Part shown: piece after piece, positions 7,566 to 10,105 of the stretch
How the letters are laid out: each line of letters starts with the position of its first letter
Position numbering within the stretch: position 1 is the stretch's first letter
Assembly (NCBI GenBank): GCA_937891875.1
Contig: CALATR010001212.1
Coordinates: forward strand, 1-10,105
DNA from: an uncultured Pseudomonadota bacterium
GTDB taxonomy: Bacteria; Myxococcota_A; UBA796; GCA-2862545
Length of the DNA stretch: 10,105 nucleotides
Direction of reading: 5' to 3'
Program-made: the position numbers and the translations under genes
The notes under the pieces: generated by a model
Told to the model about the DNA's origin: nothing
Database searches by the model: none
Seen by the model: the letters and a program-made list of their open reading frames with translations, nothing else

Positions 7566-8783
7566 GGATTCAGGCCAGTCTTCCTCGATGATCTCGAAGC
7601 GGCCGAAGTCGTAGGGGTTGCCGGCGGGCGCCTGCACCCGGACCAGGCGCTCGCGCTTGCCCTGACGCTTCAGGGTGTGGGCCCGGTGGTAGCAGAACGG
7701 CATGTTGCCCCGGCGACCGAGCGTGCTGTGGGTCGTGAACGAGCAGCCGGCCATGCAGGTCTCGGCATACTCGCAGGTGCGGCAGAAGCCCCACAGCTCG
7801 TCGACCGAGCGGTGGCGGGACACGCCGATGGTCTCGTTGTCCCAGAGGTCTGCGAGGCTCATGTCGCGGAGGTTGCCGCCGGCGTAGGGCGCGGTCGGCA
7901 GGGACGGGCAGCCCTTCACGACCCCGTCGGACTCGATGCCGATCAGGTACTTGCCGGCATTGCAGCCCTGCCACCAGGTGGCCTCGTGGCCCGGCCTCGA
8001 GCGCAGGGTGATCTCGTGGGGGCCGTAGTAGCCGAGGTTGTTGCCCGCCTGGATCCGCATCGCGCGCTCGGGCGGCAGGCCTTGGGCGCGGACCCGCTCG
8101 ACCTCCTGGCGCTGCAGGGCGGCGAGGGTGTCGATGACGTCGAGGATCATCCAGGGCTGGAGGATCCACTCGGGCCTGTCGGCGGCGCGACCCATCGGAA
8201 CGGTCAGCTGGCCGCGCCAGGCGCGCACGCCCTTCTCGCGGAGCAGGTCGACCAGCTCGGGCACAGAATGGCGGTTCATCCGGTTGATCTGCGAGTTTGT
8301 CGTCACGATCATGCCGGCGTCGCGGGCGGCGTCGAGGGCGCCCAGGGCGGCCTTCCAGCTGCCGGGGCTGTTGCGGAGCAGGTCGTGCTCGGGCTCGAGG
8401 CCGTCGATGGACACGCCGACTGCGGACAGGCCGGCCTCGGCCAGGGGCACGGCGCGCTTGCTGGTGAACCCGCGGCCACCGGTCTGCATGGTGACCCGCA
8501 CCCCGCCGTCGACGAGGCGGCGGATGACGTCGGCGCAGTCGGGGCGCAGGTAGGCCTCCCCGCCGATCAGCGTCACCTCGCGGAAGCCGAGGCGGACGAT
8601 CTGATCGGCCACGTCGAGCAGCTCCTCGGTGGAGAGCTCGTCCGGGCGGGCCTTGGCCGCGCGTGAGCCGCAGTGGGCGCACGCGTGGTCGCAGCGCAGG
8701 GTGATCTCCCACACGGCGTAGACGGGGGAGGGCTGACCGACCTCTTCGGGTCGGATGTCACGGACGGCGTTCTTGGTGGTCAT
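7563..8783 (-). CDS. Radical SAM/SPASM domain enzyme
   Basis: 406 residues from ATG 8783. This start was chosen because the conserved core begins about 20 residues later; upstream codons in the same frame would run into the third kinase. The radical SAM [4Fe-4S] motif CDHACAHC (Cys31, 35, 38; CxxxCxxC) directly follows the first strand EITLR. GGEAYLRPD (74-82) is the SAM-binding glycine region and SIDG (125-128) is typical. The C-terminus has a full seven-Cys SPASM pattern: Cys274, GxxxxC at Cys292, CxxCx5Cx3C at 334/337/343/347, and Cys364, predicting two auxiliary Fe-S clusters. SPASM enzymes usually modify ribosomal peptides or activate proteins (PqqE, AlbA, anaerobic sulfatase maturase). 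From memory the sequence resembles a family frequent in Myxococcota that is annotated as associated with Y-X10-GDL peptides; I could not verify this. No obvious precursor peptide adjoins it. No good ribosome site precedes the ATG. Confidence 0.92.
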   Translation of the reverse strand: MTTKNAVRDIRPEEVGQPSPVYAVWEITLRCDHACAHCGSRAAKARPDELSTEELLDVADQIVRLGFREVTLIGGEAYLRPDCADVIRRLVDGGVRVTMQTGGRGFTSKRAVPLAEAGLSAVGVSIDGLEPEHDLLRNSPGSWKAALGALDAARDAGMIVTTNSQINRMNRHSVPELVDLLREKGVRAWRGQLTVPMGRAADRPEWILQPWMILDVIDTLAALQRQEVERVRAQGLPPERAMRIQAGNNLGYYGPHEITLRSRPGHEATWWQGCNAGKYLIGIESDGVVKGCPSLPTAPYAGGNLRDMSLADLWDNETIGVSRHRSVDELWGFCRTCEYAETCMAGCSFTTHSTLGRRGNMPFCYHRAHTLKRQGKRERLVRVQAPAGNPYDFGRFEIIEEDWPES

Positions 8784-8892
8784 GGTGAACGATACGTCGC
8801 CTGATGAGGCGGCGTCCTTCAGGTCGCTCGGTCGCCGCGGTGGATTCAGTCGGGGCGCTCGGGATCCGATCGACCGGCGGGAGGCCGCCGCC
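8784..8892. promoter_or_regulatory. Divergent intergenic region between radical SAM gene and kinase 3
   Basis: A 109-base region from which both genes are read outward. On the plus strand GGGAGG (8879-8884) lies 8 bases before the GTG start of kinase 3. On the minus strand only a weak AGGCGA-like site is seen before the radical SAM ATG, so that mRNA may be leaderless or poorly initiated. A small GCCTGATGAGGC stem-loop lies at about 8800-8811. No confident promoter boxes were found. Confidence 0.35.
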
Positions 8893-10105
8893 GTGTCGAG
8901 CAGACTCACCACGCTGCTGAAGACCGGCGCGAAGCCGGGCAGCACCGCCGGGCAACGGCGTCACCTCATGCTGTCGAACTTCGTCGGCATCGTGGGACCG
9001 CTGCTCAACCTGGGCTTGATCGGCGCCAGCTTCCTGGAGGGTGCGCACGCGCGGGCGATCGTGCTGATCGTCTTCGGGTCGCTGTACGCGCTCCAGCTCC
9101 CGCTGGCCGCCGCAGGGCTCGACCGCGTGGGCCGCCACCTCATCGCGTTTTCCGCCGGCGCCACGGTCATGTGCCTCCACGCCATCGACCCTACGTCCCC
9201 GTTCTGGGCCATGACCGGCGTGACCGGCATCGTGTCCGTGATGTTCTTCAGTGCCGAGGAGCCCGTCGACGTGACGGTCCACGTGGCGCTGCACTTCATC
9301 TACGCCCTCGTCATCTTCTTCGTCCCGCTCGACGGCCTGTCCGCGCTGCTGGACCAGCCCCCGATGCCTCCGTGGATCTGGGCCTCGATCATGCTCTTCT
9401 GCCTGCCGCTGGCTCCCGCCATGATGGCCGAGCTGAACCGCCAGGTCGCGCACCACGAGGCCGAGCAGCTCGCGACGAACGACGCGCTCGTCGCCGAGGT
9501 CCAGCGCCGCGAAGCCCTGACCGCCACCCTCGAGGAGCAGGCGGTCGCGCTGGCGGAGCAGACCCGCCTGGCCCGTGCGGCGAGCGAGGCCAAGTCGAGC
9601 TTCCTGGCCAACATGAGCCACGAGATCCGCACACCGCTGGCGGCGATCATCAGCCTCACCGAGCTTGCCGGCGAGTCGGACGATCCGGCCGAGCGCGCCC
9701 GCTACCAGGGCCTCACCGCTCGCGCGGCCCGGCACCTGCTCCAGGTGGTCAACGACGTGCTCGATCTCTCCAAGATCGAGGCCGGCAAGCTGGAGCTGGA
9801 CCCGGTGCCCACCGACGTGCAGCTGCTGGTGGACGATGTCGTCGAGCTGGTCCGCTCCCGGCCCGACGCCGGGCACCTGCAGATCGTGCGCACCGGCGAC
9901 GTGGGTCATGGGATGCGCGAGGTCGACCCCCTCCGGCTGCGTCAGGTGCTGCTCAACCTCATGAGCAACGCCGTGAAGTTCACCGAGCACGGCTCGGTCC
10001 GGCTGCATGTCGAGGCCGACGGCGACCACATCCGCTTCGCGGTGAGCGACACCGGCATCGGCATGACGCCGGAGGCGCTCGCGCGGATCTTCCAGCCCTT
10101 CGAGC
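8893..10105 (+). CDS. Membrane histidine kinase, paralogue of kinase 1 (kinase 3; 3' end outside window)
   Basis: The frame is open from GTG 8893 to the right edge (404 residues seen), with GGGAGG 8 bases upstream of the start. Membrane helices occupy about residues 29-178, in the same six-helix plan as kinase 1 and clearly related to it (IVGPLLNLGL against TVGPPINLAL; HLMLSNF against RLMAANY). A long charged helical linker (about 182-236) precedes the H-box MSHEIRTPLAAI (His243). The HATPase domain is intact as far as visible: N-box NLMSNAVKF (Asn359), G1 DTGIGM (Asp386), F-box start IFQPFE at the very edge. G2 and any receiver domain lie beyond the window; by analogy with kinases 1 and 2 a C-terminal receiver is expected. 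The signal is unknown. Because the gene has no stop in the window, a search that needs complete reading frames would miss it and could pick the long antisense frame instead. Confidence 0.92.
   Translation, partial: MSSRLTTLLKTGAKPGSTAGQRRHLMLSNFVGIVGPLLNLGLIGASFLEGAHARAIVLIVFGSLYALQLPLAAAGLDRVGRHLIAFSAGATVMCLHAIDPTSPFWAMTGVTGIVSVMFFSAEEPVDVTVHVALHFIYALVIFFVPLDGLSALLDQPPMPPWIWASIMLFCLPLAPAMMAELNRQVAHHEAEQLATNDALVAEVQRREALTATLEEQAVALAEQTRLARAASEAKSSFLANMSHEIRTPLAAIISLTELAGESDDPAERARYQGLTARAARHLLQVVNDVLDLSKIEAGKLELDPVPTDVQLLVDDVVELVRSRPDAGHLQIVRTGDVGHGMREVDPLRLRQVLLNLMSNAVKFTEHGSVRLHVEADGDHIRFAVSDTGIGMTPEALARIFQPFE

Noticed and set aside
8784..8945. Longer N-terminus for the radical SAM enzyme starting at 8945
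   Set aside because: The extra 54 residues are low-complexity, overlap the start of the divergent kinase and its ribosome site, and family members normally begin shortly before the CxxxCxxC motif.
8758..10029. Long open frame on the minus strand opposite kinase 3
   Set aside because: It mirrors the kinase on the plus strand, whose translation carries clear HisKA and HATPase motifs and a good ribosome site. The antisense product is low-complexity, rich in Gly, Asp, His, Val and Arg, with no domain. It is a GC-rich shadow.

Overview
The window is high-GC DNA (roughly 70% by eye) from a bacterium that looks like a member of the Myxococcota or a related deltaproteobacterial lineage. This is an inference from WD40-repeat proteins, several hybrid histidine kinases, a multiheme c-type cytochrome lipoprotein, a MopE-like metal-binding motif and strong G/C bias at third codon positions. 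I see no rRNA, tRNA, CRISPR array, insertion sequence or phage gene.

Layout. Bases 1-863 hold the 3' end of a WD40 beta-propeller gene (+). It is followed after 21 bases by an unrecognised 547-residue soluble protein (+, 885-2528). A 108-base gap follows, with a 27-bp perfect inverted repeat and then a hairpin that buries the ribosome binding site of the next gene, a small NAD(P)-binding Rossmann (NmrA/SDR-like) protein (+, 2637-3281). It converges on a di-heme cytochrome c lipoprotein gene (-, 3291-3977). Divergent from the cytochrome is a same-strand cluster: a six-helix membrane hybrid histidine kinase (4073-5866), a second hybrid kinase overlapping it by 11 bases (5856-7217), and a small membrane protein joining a zinc-ribbon-like N-terminus to a MopE-like acidic tail (7239-7553). 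Convergent with this is a radical SAM/SPASM enzyme (-, 7563-8783). Divergent from that is a third hybrid-type kinase (+, from 8893), cut by the right edge.

How the genes may work together. The three kinases are paralogues. Kinases 1 and 3 share the same six-helix membrane sensor and an intact HisKA plus HATPase core as far as visible. Kinase 2 keeps its phospho-accepting histidine and a full receiver domain, but its ATPase domain has lost the N-box Asn, the G1 Asp and the whole F-box/ATP lid, so it looks like a pseudokinase that must receive phosphate from a partner. Tight coupling to kinase 1 makes that the obvious candidate. No DNA-binding response regulator or Hpt protein lies in the window. 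The cytochrome, radical SAM enzyme and metal-binding small protein hint at redox or metal biology, but no direct link to the kinases can be shown from sequence.

The most noteworthy items are the degenerate kinase in a paralogous array, the SD-sequestering hairpin upstream of the Rossmann gene, the zinc-ribbon/MopE hybrid small protein, and a SPASM enzyme with no visible peptide substrate.
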